Positions 18,120 to 26,376 of a stretch of DNA of 34,607 bases are shown one piece after another. The stretch is from Chromobacterium aquaticum. GTDB lineage: Bacteria > Pseudomonadota > Gammaproteobacteria > Burkholderiales > Chromobacteriaceae. The notes beneath the pieces are model-generated. The model saw only the letters and a program-made list of their open reading frames with translations, was not told the DNA's origin and did no database searches. Position numbers and translations under genes: made by a program. Within the stretch, counting starts at the first letter, position 1. Each line of letters opens with the position of its first letter. The stretch covers positions 1 to 34,607 of the forward strand of contig NZ_JAJOHW010000119.1 in NCBI RefSeq assembly GCF_021129195.1, written 5' to 3'.

Positions 18120-18195
18120 GCCGGTGTAGCTCAGTTGGTAGAGCACCTGACTTGTAATCAGGGGGTCGCGAGTTCGATTCCTGCCGCCGGCACCA
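18120..18195 (+). tRNA. tRNA-Thr (anticodon UGU)
   Basis: A 76-nt cloverleaf. The acceptor stem is GCCGGTG with CGCCGGC, CCA is encoded, the D-arm has AGCTCAGTTGGTAGAGC, the anticodon loop is CTTGTAA with TGT at 18153-18155, and the T-arm has GTTCGATTC. DNA to the right is AT-richer, which suggests this tRNA end has served as an integration point. Confidence 0.97.
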
Positions 18196-18256
18196 ATACC
18201 TATAGTTAAATCAAGCACTTAGCGTTGATTTGGCGTAAATTGGCGTAATGGCCATG

Positions 18257-18295
18257 AAAAAAAGCCCAGCATGTAAAACATGGCTGGGCTTTTTT
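18257..18295 (+). terminator. Strong terminator downstream of tRNA-Thr
   Basis: Stem GCCCAGC-ATGT / ACAT-G-GCTGGGC with an A-run before and T-run after it. It could also end leftward transcripts. Confidence 0.85.
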
Positions 18296-18592
18296 AATTG
18301 CGTCGGAATTGCAACCATAACGCATCCAGGGTCAGACTGCGATTTTCAATTTGCCTCACCGCCGGCCTGCATGACCCTGCGGCACTATGCCTCGATTCTT
18401 TCGGCGCCACTCCACCTCATCAACGAAGCAGCGACGGAGTCCTCTGCTTTTCGTTTCATCTTCGCCAGATGCGGTCGTGTCCATCTAGCGCAAATGGGTA
18501 TTGCTGGCGGGTCTTGGTAATAGAGGGTGTGGAGCTTGTTCAGTCCATCATTCTTTCAAGCCGGAGCAGCCCCCCTTTGAATTGTATCTCTC
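18296..18592. other. Intergenic stretch with no recognisable gene
   Basis: A stretch of about 300 bp of mixed composition. It contains an 8-bp inverted repeat CAGGGTCA (18327-18334) and TGACCCTG (18372-18379), which may be a relic of a mobile element end. Short open frames here match nothing I know. Confidence 0.4.
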
Positions 18593-20062
18593 TTAAAAAT
18601 AATATACACAGTATTTTGTTATTGCAGATTGACGAGAAAAATACCCGGTTTTTTGGGATGAAATATTGCGCTTAATTGGGGTGCGTTGCTGTTTCAAAAG
18701 CCACTTGGCGGCATTTGATTGGCATTTCTCATCGTCTGATTTGCATAGAATGACTCCGCGTTTTTCTTCCCAGCGAGGGATTTTGCTCACGCCATGAGGT
18801 AGCATGTTTGGCATTGCTGGAAGCGCAACAGTCTTGGTGTCTGCAAAAAATGGAATGATTGCAACCTCAGGCCAGCCGCCACTTACCCAAGCAAGATTTT
18901 CTATTCCATTTCTTCGTGCGTCGCGAGCAATCTCTTTGGCGATTCCCTCATCATTTGTGTAATAGTTTTCATCAAAAGAATAATCTTGCCAAACAAGATA
19001 AGATACTGAAATGGTGGCAGCAAAAACCCAAAACATTGGAACGAATTTTTCTAACTTTTTCAATCTAATATTATTTAACTTGACTGGTCTTGCAAGCCAA
19101 AACAATGGATAAATAAATGCCAAGGGAATTGCCCAGTGTATTGCAAGCTTCACATAGCCAGTCGCCGCAAAAAGCAATGTGATGATTAGGGGGGTAATTG
19201 TTATCCAGAATAGTCTGTCATTTTTGTTTGCCAGTTGGAGAGTGTCTCGGCTTGAAGAGAGAAAACCATCGCTCTCGCTGATCCAAAGCATTATTAACCA
19301 GGAAAAACCAGCATACAATAAGGGGGATATGGAGAATGATATCAAATGCAGTATGTCGACAGTGGTACTTGCATTGCGACCAACATAATTTAGAGTGGCT
19401 CCGCTCGCTTGAATAAACCATAAGACATGAGGCGACATGGTTGTACTGAATGTCGCAAGTGATATCCAAGGGCTTGTTGATAGCAGCCATTTTCGACCTT
19501 CTACCGTCATTGCTGCGGCTATGAAGATTGATAATAGTAGAACGCCTGTGTAGTACTTTCCGAGCATGCCTAAAGTTGCAAATAGACCAAGGCAAAGTGC
19601 ATCAACAATCTTTCCGGAGCGAACCCCCTTTTCAAAGAAGTAAACAATCCAGGGCCAAATAGGTAAAAGAACAGAGTTTGCATTGAATTTAAAGGCCAAT
19701 GTACTGAAGGGCAGTGTCAGGCTAAGCAATATGAGCATTGTTAGTTGCTGATCAGCGCGAAGCCATAGTTTGGCCAACCACATAACCCCCCACATGGCTA
19801 GTGCTAGGTTTGCTGCGCAAAGAAGATAGGCATAAAGATGGCTATGAGGGAAAATGGAAAACCACAAATTGGAAACCCATCCACTTAAAGGAGGGTGTTT
19901 GAATGTTCCCCATTCAAAGTTGGGCGTGAATGCGAATGCCTCAATCATGTCTCCATATGGATCTAGCACTGGGAATGCTACAACGTTCAATAGGAACCAT
20001 ATTATTGAGTTGCATAAAATAAATAGGGCTGGGCGTGCTTTAAAAAAAGCCATAAGCTTCAT
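18593..20062 (-). CDS. Membrane glycosyltransferase, GT39/ArnT-like (PMT_2 type)
   Basis: 489 residues with about ten or more membrane segments. The N-terminal loop has LDPYGDMIEAFAFTPNFEWG followed by HPPLSGW, which fits the acidic catalytic loop and the conserved 'HPPL' of GT39/GT83 polyprenyl-sugar transferases such as ArnT. The C-terminal part is a soluble periplasmic domain. These enzymes move a sugar from a lipid carrier to lipid A, protein or polysaccharide outside the membrane. The gene is visibly AT-richer than its neighbours and uses more A/T-ending codons. It stands alone beside tRNA-Thr, pointing to horizontal acquisition. The ATG at 20062 has only a weak AAGC upstream. Confidence 0.78.
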   Translation of the reverse strand: MKLMAFFKARPALFILCNSIIWFLLNVVAFPVLDPYGDMIEAFAFTPNFEWGTFKHPPLSGWVSNLWFSIFPHSHLYAYLLCAANLALAMWGVMWLAKLWLRADQQLTMLILLSLTLPFSTLAFKFNANSVLLPIWPWIVYFFEKGVRSGKIVDALCLGLFATLGMLGKYYTGVLLLSIFIAAAMTVEGRKWLLSTSPWISLATFSTTMSPHVLWFIQASGATLNYVGRNASTTVDILHLISFSISPLLYAGFSWLIMLWISESDGFLSSSRDTLQLANKNDRLFWITITPLIITLLFAATGYVKLAIHWAIPLAFIYPLFWLARPVKLNNIRLKKLEKFVPMFWVFAATISVSYLVWQDYSFDENYYTNDEGIAKEIARDARRNGIENLAWVSGGWPEVAIIPFFADTKTVALPAMPNMLPHGVSKIPRWEEKRGVILCKSDDEKCQSNAAKWLLKQQRTPIKRNISSQKTGYFSRQSAITKYCVYYF

Positions 20063-20708
20063 TTAAATGAATCCTTGCTTTCGGATAACGCAGGATTTTA
20101 TTAATGATTGGCGAAGTAATGGTTGCGTTTTTGTGTAGATTGTGTGGATTTTGATTTTTATATGATGAAGGCAGTGGGGCTGACAGGAGTTAGGTATTTA
20201 GGGTTGCCCGATAGCTAACGCTACTGACACAACGGCGCTAACACGATTAAATTGATTGGAGTCGGGTCAGCATCGATGGAGTAATTGATATATCTGGCAA
20301 TGGCTCAACTCGAGCATTGAGCGGCACGACAACGACATTGAGGCGGCATGCGAAAGCAAGCGTGCAGGTGGGCTACTGAGGCGGCAGGGGGCGGGGAGGT
20401 CGGCTTCTTCCCTGTGCAGCTTTCGGATGGACTGAGATAGCAGGTGCGGGTCCTGATTGTCGTAGATAGATCAGCGCGCTGCCGGCAGTTCACGCCCCTC
20501 GTGGCGCCATGTTCTGTGGGCTAGGGCACTGGTTGCTTGGCTATTTTTGGCCGGTGGCACTATAGGGCAATGACCGTCCATGAACTGCCGAGGAGCATAT
20601 GGCCCGTGTGCGCCGCTGGCGGCCATGACTTGAGAGTCAACATGCTAGCTATCCCCACACAAAAGGCTCAAAATCCAGGCTGATCGCCATGATTCGAGAG
20701 CCATTGCC
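20063..20708. other. Gene-poor 646-bp stretch
   Basis: AT-rich at the left and GC-richer at the right, with no convincing ORF. Two near-identical 17-nt strings (GCCATGACTTGAGAGTC at about 20623 and GCCATGATTCGAGAGCC at about 20687) form a short direct repeat just before the next small ORF. It looks like patched-together remnants at the edge of an accessory island. Confidence 0.4.
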
Positions 20709-20966
20709 ATGGTCCACTTCATGTATTTCAATCAGCTGCCCACCAAGGACCGGGATGCGATCAAATCCGCGTTGATGGGCAAGGGCTTGGATCCTGACGA
20801 TTTTGCGTTTGCAATCAGTCTGCCCAGGAGCTGGACTGAAAACCTCAAGCATGAAGAGATTAGAGTGTTTCAGCTTTCAACAGACAAGAGCCTGCATCTG
20901 AGTGCCTTGCCGGTGGCCTGGACCGAGGCGTTTAAAGAGGCGCTCGCCAGCGGCTATTTTGATTGA
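20709..20966 (+). CDS. Small hypothetical protein
   Basis: 85 residues, starting MVHFMYFNQLPTKDRDAI, soluble, mixed alpha/beta in character, with no motif I recognise. Codon use (GCG, CTG, GAC) fits a real gene of this genome. The ribosome site is weak. It may be the surviving member of an accessory island that starts at tRNA-Thr. Confidence 0.5.
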   Translation: MVHFMYFNQLPTKDRDAIKSALMGKGLDPDDFAFAISLPRSWTENLKHEEIRVFQLSTDKSLHLSALPVAWTEAFKEALASGYFD

Positions 20967-21026
20967 CGGTGCCAGTAGCGCATCAAACCACTTCTTTTCG
21001 ACGAGCATCTTGAAAACCCACCCCAT

Positions 21027-21368
21027 ATGGCCATCCTAATCTTTGCGCTGACTCTCCTGGCCGCCCCCATCTTCTGGCAGATAGCGTTGCTGGTTCTATG
21101 GAGGCGCGGCGATCGGCCGGTTGCGCGCGTACTGTTGATACAAGCGGCGATTCCCGCCGCCTATTTCAGCCTTGCCGCAGCGCTTGACCCCGACAACCTT
21201 GCGCTACTGCACACCGGTCTAGGGGCGATGATAGATGCGCTTGTCAGCCTGGCCGCTTCCGGCTGCGGCTATTTGGCGGCGGTGATTGCCACCAGTTTCG
21301 CCATCATGGCCTGGCGCAGGAGAAACCGGCAACAACTGGCCGCCGCCAGGCTGGATGGACGGCCTTGA
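21027..21368 (+). CDS. Small inner-membrane protein, unknown function
   Basis: 113 residues with three likely membrane segments (ILIFALTLLAAPIFWQIALLV as two runs, VARVLLIQAAIPAAYFSLAAA, and AASGCGYLAAVIATSFAIM) and a basic end (AWRRRNRQQ). No family recognised. It converges on nudC with a 10-bp gap. Confidence 0.55.
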   Translation: MAILIFALTLLAAPIFWQIALLVLWRRGDRPVARVLLIQAAIPAAYFSLAAALDPDNLALLHTGLGAMIDALVSLAASGCGYLAAVIATSFAIMAWRRRNRQQLAAARLDGRP

Positions 21369-21378
21369 GCACGGCAGG

Positions 21379-22191
21379 CTAATTGGCGGTGCCGTTGCGC
21401 AGCCACGCCACCGTGTGATTCAGCAATTGATAGGCGATTGATATCGGGGTTGGCGTCTGCGGCAGGGCATCGATATCGAACCAGCCGGCGTCTTCGATCT
21501 CGCCTTCCTGCGGTGTGATCTCGCCGCTGTCGTACTCGGCGGTAAAGCCGAGCATCAAGGAGTGGGGGAAGGGCCAGGACTGCGAGCAGACATAGCGCAG
21601 ATTCTTGATGCGCACGCCCACCTCTTCAAATGCTTCGCGGTGCACGCACTCCTCCAAGGTTTCGCCGGGCTCGACAAAGCCGGCCAGCGCACTGTACACG
21701 CCGGGGACGAAATGAGGGCTGCGCGCCAGCAGCAGCTGTCGGCCACGATGGATCACCACCATCATCGCCGGTGACAGCTTGGGGTAGTAGAGCTGGCCGC
21801 AACTGGAACAGCGCTTGCCGCTATCGTCCAAGCGCTGTAGCAACGGTCCAGCACAGCGGCCACAATAGCGGTGGGTGCGTTGGAACTGACGGATCTGCGC
21901 GGCGCGGGCGATGGCGGGCGTCAGCCCAGAGGGCAGACTGAGCAGCGCCGGCCGCAAGGGCAGCCATTCGCATCCGGCAGGCGGCGCGCCCACCAGTTCC
22001 GCCAAGTAGAGATTGTGGCCGTCGTGCACGCCGATGAACAAGATCTGGGACAAGGGCCAGCCGCCGGCGCGGCCGTCCGGCAGCGCCCGTTCCAGCAGCA
22101 GGATCTTCTGGCCGTCGAAAATGCAGTAGCGCGCCGGCAACGCGGCATCGGGCAGGGCGGGGAGCTCAAAGGGCATGGCGACAATAGTCAA
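21379..22191 (-). CDS. nudC: NAD+/NADH diphosphatase (NudC-type Nudix hydrolase)
   Basis: 270 residues. A four-Cys zinc ribbon (C110, C113, C128, C131), the Nudix box GFVEPGETLEECVHREAFEE (171-190, completed by VGV), and the NudC signature SQSWPFPHS (203-211) placed after the Nudix box, which marks NAD(H) pyrophosphatases. The enzyme splits NADH to NMNH and AMP and can remove NAD caps from RNA. The start may be this ATG or MPFELP five codons later. It lies 13 bp after the YbdK-type gene, so they probably form an operon with the antiporter. Confidence 0.95.
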   Translation of the reverse strand: MTIVAMPFELPALPDAALPARYCIFDGQKILLLERALPDGRAGGWPLSQILFIGVHDGHNLYLAELVGAPPAGCEWLPLRPALLSLPSGLTPAIARAAQIRQFQRTHRYCGRCAGPLLQRLDDSGKRCSSCGQLYYPKLSPAMMVVIHRGRQLLLARSPHFVPGVYSALAGFVEPGETLEECVHREAFEEVGVRIKNLRYVCSQSWPFPHSLMLGFTAEYDSGEITPQEGEIEDAGWFDIDALPQTPTPISIAYQLLNHTVAWLRNGTAN

Positions 22192-22204
22192 ATGGCTGAG
22201 CCGC

Positions 22205-23338
22205 TCAGTTTACGCCCACTCCCGGCGCCGCGTACATCCAGTGTTCGCTTTGCTGTCGCACCACTTCGGACAGGGAGCCGCTCTCGTCGAACACCTGACG
22301 CAGCCAGGCGCTGTCGGACTGTCGCTTCAACACCCGCTGGCGCAGGGCGGCCAATTGCGCCTGGTTACCCAGCGCCTCGGCTTGCGGCTGCAATTGATTC
22401 AAGGTGTTGAGCAGATCCTCCTGCAGTCCGACCTGGCTATTGTTGCCCGCGTCCACCAACATGCCGTCGAAGCCGAAGCGGCAGGCCTGGAAACGGTTAT
22501 AGCTATAGGTCAGATAATGCTCCTGGCACACATCGTCCTGGCTTTCTCCCAGGCAACGATGCGCCAGCATCTGCGCATAAGCGGCGAGCAGCACCGGCGT
22601 CTCCACCGATAGCGGCGTGTCGCAGATACGGATTTCCACAGTGCCGTATTCCGGTTTCGGCCGGATGTCCCAGTAAAAGTCCTTCATGCTGGCGACAATG
22701 CCCAGATTGGCCATGCGGTGGAAGTAGTCGTTGAACTGAGGCCAGCTGTTGACGCAGGGCATGCAGCCGGATAGCGGAAAGGCGTTGACGCTGGTCAGGC
22801 GCGAGGTCTGGAACAAGGTGTCCACGCCCTGGTAAAACGGCGAGGAGGCGGACAGCGCGATGAAGTGCGGGATGTAGCGCGCCAGGTAGTGCGTCAGCCG
22901 CACCGCGCTGTCACCGTCCGGGCAGCCGATGTGGATGTGCTGACCGTAGACGGTGAATTGCTTGGCCAGGTAGCCGTACAGCTCGGACACCAAATGGTAG
23001 CGCTCTTTGGGATAGATGCGCTGTTCGTCCCAGTGCTGGAACGGATGCGAGCCGCCGCCGGCCAGACCCAGATTCAGCTTGCGCGCGCTGCTGACCAGCA
23101 GCGCGCGGATGGCCAGGATTTCCTCCAGCATGGCGTTGATGTTGCTATGCACCGCGGTGCCTATCTCTATCATGCCTTGGGTGATTTCCGGCTTGATGTC
23201 GAAGCCATGTTGTTGGCGGTTCACCTGCAGCAGCAGATCGTCCGAGCCGCGGGTCAGGTTGTAGTCGCGGCGGTTGAGGATCATCAGCTCCAGTTCCACC
23301 CCCAAGGTCAGCGGCTGGCTGTTCGTGAATTCCAGCAT
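22205..23338 (-). CDS. Carboxylate-amine ligase, YbdK / GCS2 family
   Basis: 377 residues. Starts with LTLGVELELMILNRRDYNLT, the GVExE metal/ATP motif of the GCS2 family; later GGGSHPFQHWD, YGQHIHIGCPDGD, SASSPFYQG and RPKPEYGTVEIRICD. E. coli YbdK shows weak glutamate-cysteine ligase activity; the true substrate in this group is uncertain. Four bases separate it from the antiporter gene upstream, suggesting a co-transcribed antiporter-ligase-nudC operon. Confidence 0.9.
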   Translation of the reverse strand: MLEFTNSQPLTLGVELELMILNRRDYNLTRGSDDLLLQVNRQQHGFDIKPEITQGMIEIGTAVHSNINAMLEEILAIRALLVSSARKLNLGLAGGGSHPFQHWDEQRIYPKERYHLVSELYGYLAKQFTVYGQHIHIGCPDGDSAVRLTHYLARYIPHFIALSASSPFYQGVDTLFQTSRLTSVNAFPLSGCMPCVNSWPQFNDYFHRMANLGIVASMKDFYWDIRPKPEYGTVEIRICDTPLSVETPVLLAAYAQMLAHRCLGESQDDVCQEHYLTYSYNRFQACRFGFDGMLVDAGNNSQVGLQEDLLNTLNQLQPQAEALGNQAQLAALRQRVLKRQSDSAWLRQVFDESGSLSEVVRQQSEHWMYAAPGVGVN

Positions 23339-23342
23339 ATTC

Positions 23343-24539
23343 TCACTCCTGCGGCCGGGTTTCGCCGGCCAGCTTCAGGGCCAGCCGGGTCAGTACCGGC
23401 GCGCACAATTCGTTGATCACTAGGATGGACATCATCGCGCCGCTGAAACTGGAAGCGGCCGCGCCCAGGGACACCGCGCCCAGGCTCATCAGCAGCGCTG
23501 TGCCGCCGGACCAGGAATTGAGCGCCAGGCCCAGGCAAGCACCATGGCGCTTGGGCAAGCCATTGGCGCCGGCGGCCAGCCACCAGATCAGCATCGCCAA
23601 CGCGGTGCGCAGCGCCAGACAGGCCAGTGCTAGCGGCCAGAACTCGGCCAACGATTGCGGCGCCAGCTGAGCGCCGGCGGCAACGAAGAAGGCCACGGTG
23701 AAAATCTGCGCCGACGACATCACGCCGCGCTCGGTCACGGTGTGGCCGTGCTTGAGATTGCGAGTGGCGAGGCCGGCCACCAGCAAGGCCAGCGAGGGCA
23801 ACACCTGCAGCATGTCGGCCACGCCGACCACCAGCGCGATCAGGCCCAGCAGCATGACTTTCTGCGATTCACGCTGTCGCCCCCCCAGCCAACGGTTGAG
23901 CTGTATCGCCGCCAGGCCGGCCACCAAGCCCAGGCCACAGGATGCCAGCGTCAGCCAGCCGGGGAGCAGGATGCCGTTTTCCACTCCGCTATTGCCGGAC
24001 AAATGCCCATATGACAGGGCCAGCGCGAAGCAGGGCAGGGCCACCAGATTGGACAGCGCGGTGGCTACCAACAGGCGCTCGCTGACCTGGCCGTCGGCAT
24101 TGGACTCCCTGACGATTTCCAGCGTCATCACCGGCGATGTGCCCACGCCCAGTGCCGCCAACATCAGGCTGGCGGCCAGGCCGAAACCAAACAGCTGCAG
24201 AACGGCGAACAGGCCCAGCAAGGTCAGCAGGCAATAGAGCAGGGTGGTCAGCAGCAGGGTGCGCTCCACTCGCAGCCAGCGCAAGTCCACGCGGCGACCG
24301 GCCTCGAACAATGCGATGCCCAGGGCGAGATGCACGAAAATGGAGGCTTGCTGCAAGAGCTGCTCGTTCAGCAGCCTCAAGCTGTGCGGGCCTATCAGCA
24401 GACCAGTCAGCACATAGCCGACGATGGCGGGCAGGCGCGCCACCCGCACTGCGATCTGGCCGCCAATCACCCCTAGCGCCAGCAAGATGCCGAATGCCGC
24501 CAAAGGATTGAGCGCCAGCGTTGGCCAAGGCAGGCTCAT
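23343..24539 (-). CDS. CPA2-type cation:proton antiporter
   Basis: 398 residues, about 12 membrane helices. It begins LNPLAAFGILLALGVIGGQI, then RLPAIVGYVLTGLLIGPHSL and a LGIALFEAGRRVDLRWL stretch typical of the Na+/H+ exchanger domain. There is no C-terminal RCK/TrkA-N domain, unlike KefB/KefC. It moves Na+ or K+ against protons across the inner membrane. It starts a three-gene leftward cluster with the YbdK-type ligase and nudC. Confidence 0.88.
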   Translation of the reverse strand: MSLPWPTLALNPLAAFGILLALGVIGGQIAVRVARLPAIVGYVLTGLLIGPHSLRLLNEQLLQQASIFVHLALGIALFEAGRRVDLRWLRVERTLLLTTLLYCLLTLLGLFAVLQLFGFGLAASLMLAALGVGTSPVMTLEIVRESNADGQVSERLLVATALSNLVALPCFALALSYGHLSGNSGVENGILLPGWLTLASCGLGLVAGLAAIQLNRWLGGRQRESQKVMLLGLIALVVGVADMLQVLPSLALLVAGLATRNLKHGHTVTERGVMSSAQIFTVAFFVAAGAQLAPQSLAEFWPLALACLALRTALAMLIWWLAAGANGLPKRHGACLGLALNSWSGGTALLMSLGAVSLGAAASSFSGAMMSILVINELCAPVLTRLALKLAGETRPQE

Positions 24540-24705
24540 GATTTGTTTCCCCCGTTTGTTTTATGAATTCTGACTGAGGCGCCAGCCCTTGGCGGCGCGG
24601 CGAAAGCGGAACGTTGACGTCTTGCGACGGAGCAGACGGGGCGCACATTGAAATGCGTGGAATCGCCCTCAAAATATGAGAGACGACAAAACGGAACGAG
24701 AGTTC

Positions 24706-25500
24706 ATGGTGATCGACTGGATTCGCCGCGTGCTGGCCGGCAAGACCGCGCCGGAAACCGTGGCCGTGTTGCGCGAGCAACTGGCGCGGATGCCCTTGCT
24801 GGTCGGGCTGGACAGCGAGGAAAAGCAGCGCCTGAGCGAACTGGCCGGCTGGGTGTTGCGCGGCAAGAATTTCTCCGGCCAGGACGGGGCGCGGCTCAGT
24901 CCGCGCGCCTGCGCCAGCGTGGCGTTGCAGATGGCGCTGCCGGCGATGAACCTGGGCAAGGAGGCGTTGGAAGGCTGGAGCGATGTGGTGCTTTATCCAT
25001 CGCCGTTTGTCGCGCGGGATATCTGGATGGACGGCATAGGCTTGCAGCACGAGAGCGAGAGCGTGTTGATAGGCCAGGCGCGCCAGGACGGTCCGGTGAT
25101 TCTGTCCTTGCCGGACGCGCGCGCATCGGAGCAACTGGATGGCTGGAACGTGGTGATCCACGAAATCGCCCACAAGCTGGACATGCTTAACGGCATTGCC
25201 AATGGTTCTCCGCCGCTGCACAAGGGCATGAACCAGACGCAGTGGAGCCGCGTCTGGTCGCAAGGATATCGGCAGCTCTGCCGCATGCTGGACCGCGGCG
25301 TCGATCCCGACTGGCTGGATCCCTATGCCGCGGAAAACCCCGCCGAATATTTCGCCGTGCTCAGCGAGGCCTTTTTCGAGTTGCCTCATCATCTGCGGCT
25401 GGATCTGCCCGAGATCTACGAGCAACTCAAGCTGTTTTACCGCCAGGATCCCGCCGGGCGCTTGCCGGAGCCAGCATGGGAACCGGCTCCCGAGGCTTGA
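24706..25500 (+). CDS. mtfA: MtfA-like M90 zinc peptidase
   Basis: About 264 residues. The zinc site is HEIAHKLDM (H152, E153, H156 counted from this start), followed by NGIANGSPPLHKGM and the downstream ENPAEYFAVLSEAFFE glutamate helix, all typical of MtfA. In E. coli this cytosolic peptidase binds the glucose repressor Mlc and modulates ptsG. An in-frame ATG at 24676 would add ten residues but has no ribosome site; the ATG at 24706 has a purine-rich GAACGAGAG before it. It ends directly against the convergent MarR gene. Confidence 0.88.
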   Translation: MVIDWIRRVLAGKTAPETVAVLREQLARMPLLVGLDSEEKQRLSELAGWVLRGKNFSGQDGARLSPRACASVALQMALPAMNLGKEALEGWSDVVLYPSPFVARDIWMDGIGLQHESESVLIGQARQDGPVILSLPDARASEQLDGWNVVIHEIAHKLDMLNGIANGSPPLHKGMNQTQWSRVWSQGYRQLCRMLDRGVDPDWLDPYAAENPAEYFAVLSEAFFELPHHLRLDLPEIYEQLKLFYRQDPAGRLPEPAWEPAPEA

Positions 25501-25950
25501 TCAGCCCGCGCGCGGCGCCGGCAATTTTTCCAGATCACCGAGCAGCGCCAGCAGCTGGTTCAGCTTGTCCTGGCCCAGGTGGTTCTCAATCTGCTGATAA
25601 CAGTCCTCCGCCAGCGGAGAAATCTGCTGAATCAACTCACGTCCATCGCGGGAAATGGAAATGATCAGCCGCCGGCTGTCGACATGATCGCGCTGGCGGT
25701 GGATCAGGCTGGCTTTCTCCATGCGCACCAGGATGCCGGTCAGACTGGGCGGCAGAATGCAGGCCCGCTCGGCGATAACGCCGGCTTCTTGGTCGCCAAA
25801 ATCCTCCAGCACCCGCAAGATGCGCCACTGCTGCTCTGTCACCCCGTAACGGTTGAGAATCGGACGGAAGTAGGCCATGACCGATTCTCTGGCCCGCAGC
25901 AGGTGCTGGGGCAGCCGTTGATTGTGTAGTTTTATGTTTTTGTTGGTCAT
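25501..25950 (-). CDS. MarR-family regulator, HpaR-like
   Basis: 149 residues with a winged helix: LPQHLLRARESVMAYFRPIL, TEQQWRILRVL, LTGILVRMEKASLIHRQRDH, and the wing DSRRLIISISRDG. The opening and the TEQQWR block resemble HpaR, the repressor of homoprotocatechuate degradation operons. No hpa genes are in view, so the ligand and targets are inferred only from similarity. It is the last core gene before the phage-derived DNA. Confidence 0.85.
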   Translation of the reverse strand: MTNKNIKLHNQRLPQHLLRARESVMAYFRPILNRYGVTEQQWRILRVLEDFGDQEAGVIAERACILPPSLTGILVRMEKASLIHRQRDHVDSRRLIISISRDGRELIQQISPLAEDCYQQIENHLGQDKLNQLLALLGDLEKLPAPRAG

Positions 25951-26150
25951 TTAGATCGTTGCTTCCGGCTGTGGACAGCCAGTGTTGCTAAGGTTATCGC
26001 CCCGAAGGGCGAGCTCGACAAATAATGCCATGCAAATACCTGTCACATGTTTACTTTATTCTAAATTTTAATCCAAAAACAAAAAATTTAGCATCCCTTT
26101 GCCATATTAATTCCATGGCTTGCACGCCAGTTGGGTTGGTTCGGATACGG
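25951..26150. other. AT-rich upstream region of the MarR gene
   Basis: No gene. It must hold the promoter of the leftward MarR gene. A 9-bp inverted repeat, CTAAATTTT and AAAATTTAG (about 26060-26092), lies in its right half. GC falls sharply here, marking the start of the accessory region. Confidence 0.4.
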
Positions 26151-26179
26151 CAATTTATTGTCACGGTGACAAAAATTTG
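26151..26179 (+). repeat. 29-bp inverted repeat, left copy
   Basis: Matches the reverse complement of 26699-26727 at 26 of 29 positions. The core holds the dyad TGTCACGGTGACA; the outer end is CAATTTATTG and the inner end AAAAATTTG. Together the two copies frame a 577-bp cassette with a MITE-like remnant and a KRGRP-type gene. Confidence 0.8.
26159..26171. promoter_or_regulatory. CGTTAC-type palindromic box 1
   Basis: TGTCACGGTGACA, perfect 6-bp arms. Part of the left 29-bp inverted repeat. Candidate operator for a KRGRP-type DNA-binding protein. Confidence 0.55.
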
Positions 26180-26185
26180 AATTTC

Positions 26186-26198
26186 CGTCACCGTGACG
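26186..26198. promoter_or_regulatory. CGTTAC-type palindromic box 2
   Basis: CGTCACCGTGACG, perfect arms, centred 27 bp from box 1. It overlaps the att-like string at 26197. Confidence 0.55.
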
Positions 26199-26210
26199 CA
26201 TAATGGGAGA
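26197..26210 (+). other. att-like 14-mer
   Basis: CGCATAATGGGAGA is identical to the reverse complement of 33245-33258 at the right prophage junction. It may be an end of an older, inverted phage insertion. Confidence 0.4.
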
Positions 26211-26231
26211 ACGTGACCGACACAAGCTTAA

Positions 26232-26355
26232 GAGCCTGTTCACGGTATCGCGAGCTAAGGCGGGACAAGGCGGGACAAGGCGGAAACGAGAGAAAAAGCG
26301 GAATGTACTCGTGGCAATGAGCATTTTGAGCTAGGTTTCAACGCCGTCTCGCGAT
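26232..26355 (-). mobile_element. MITE-like element, copy 3, truncated and inverted
   Basis: Starts with GAGCCTGTTCACGG (the complement of the right end of copies 1 and 2) and runs to about 26355. It holds the shared AAAGCGGAATGTAC and CAATGAGCATTTTGAG blocks. The terminal 25-30 bp of the other end are missing, so no matching target duplication is visible. A GGGACAAGGC unit is tandemly repeated inside. Confidence 0.8.
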
Positions 26356-26376
26356 TTCATATAGGGAAGGGTAGAT

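Noticed and set aside
18296-18592. Small ORFs after the tRNA terminator as genes
   Set aside because: No ribosome sites, no domains, and the reading frames overlap the terminator or the glycosyltransferase 3' end.
23989-25425. 478-codon minus-strand frame overlapping mtfA and the antiporter gene
   Set aside because: Covers two recognised genes in other frames and has no family motif.
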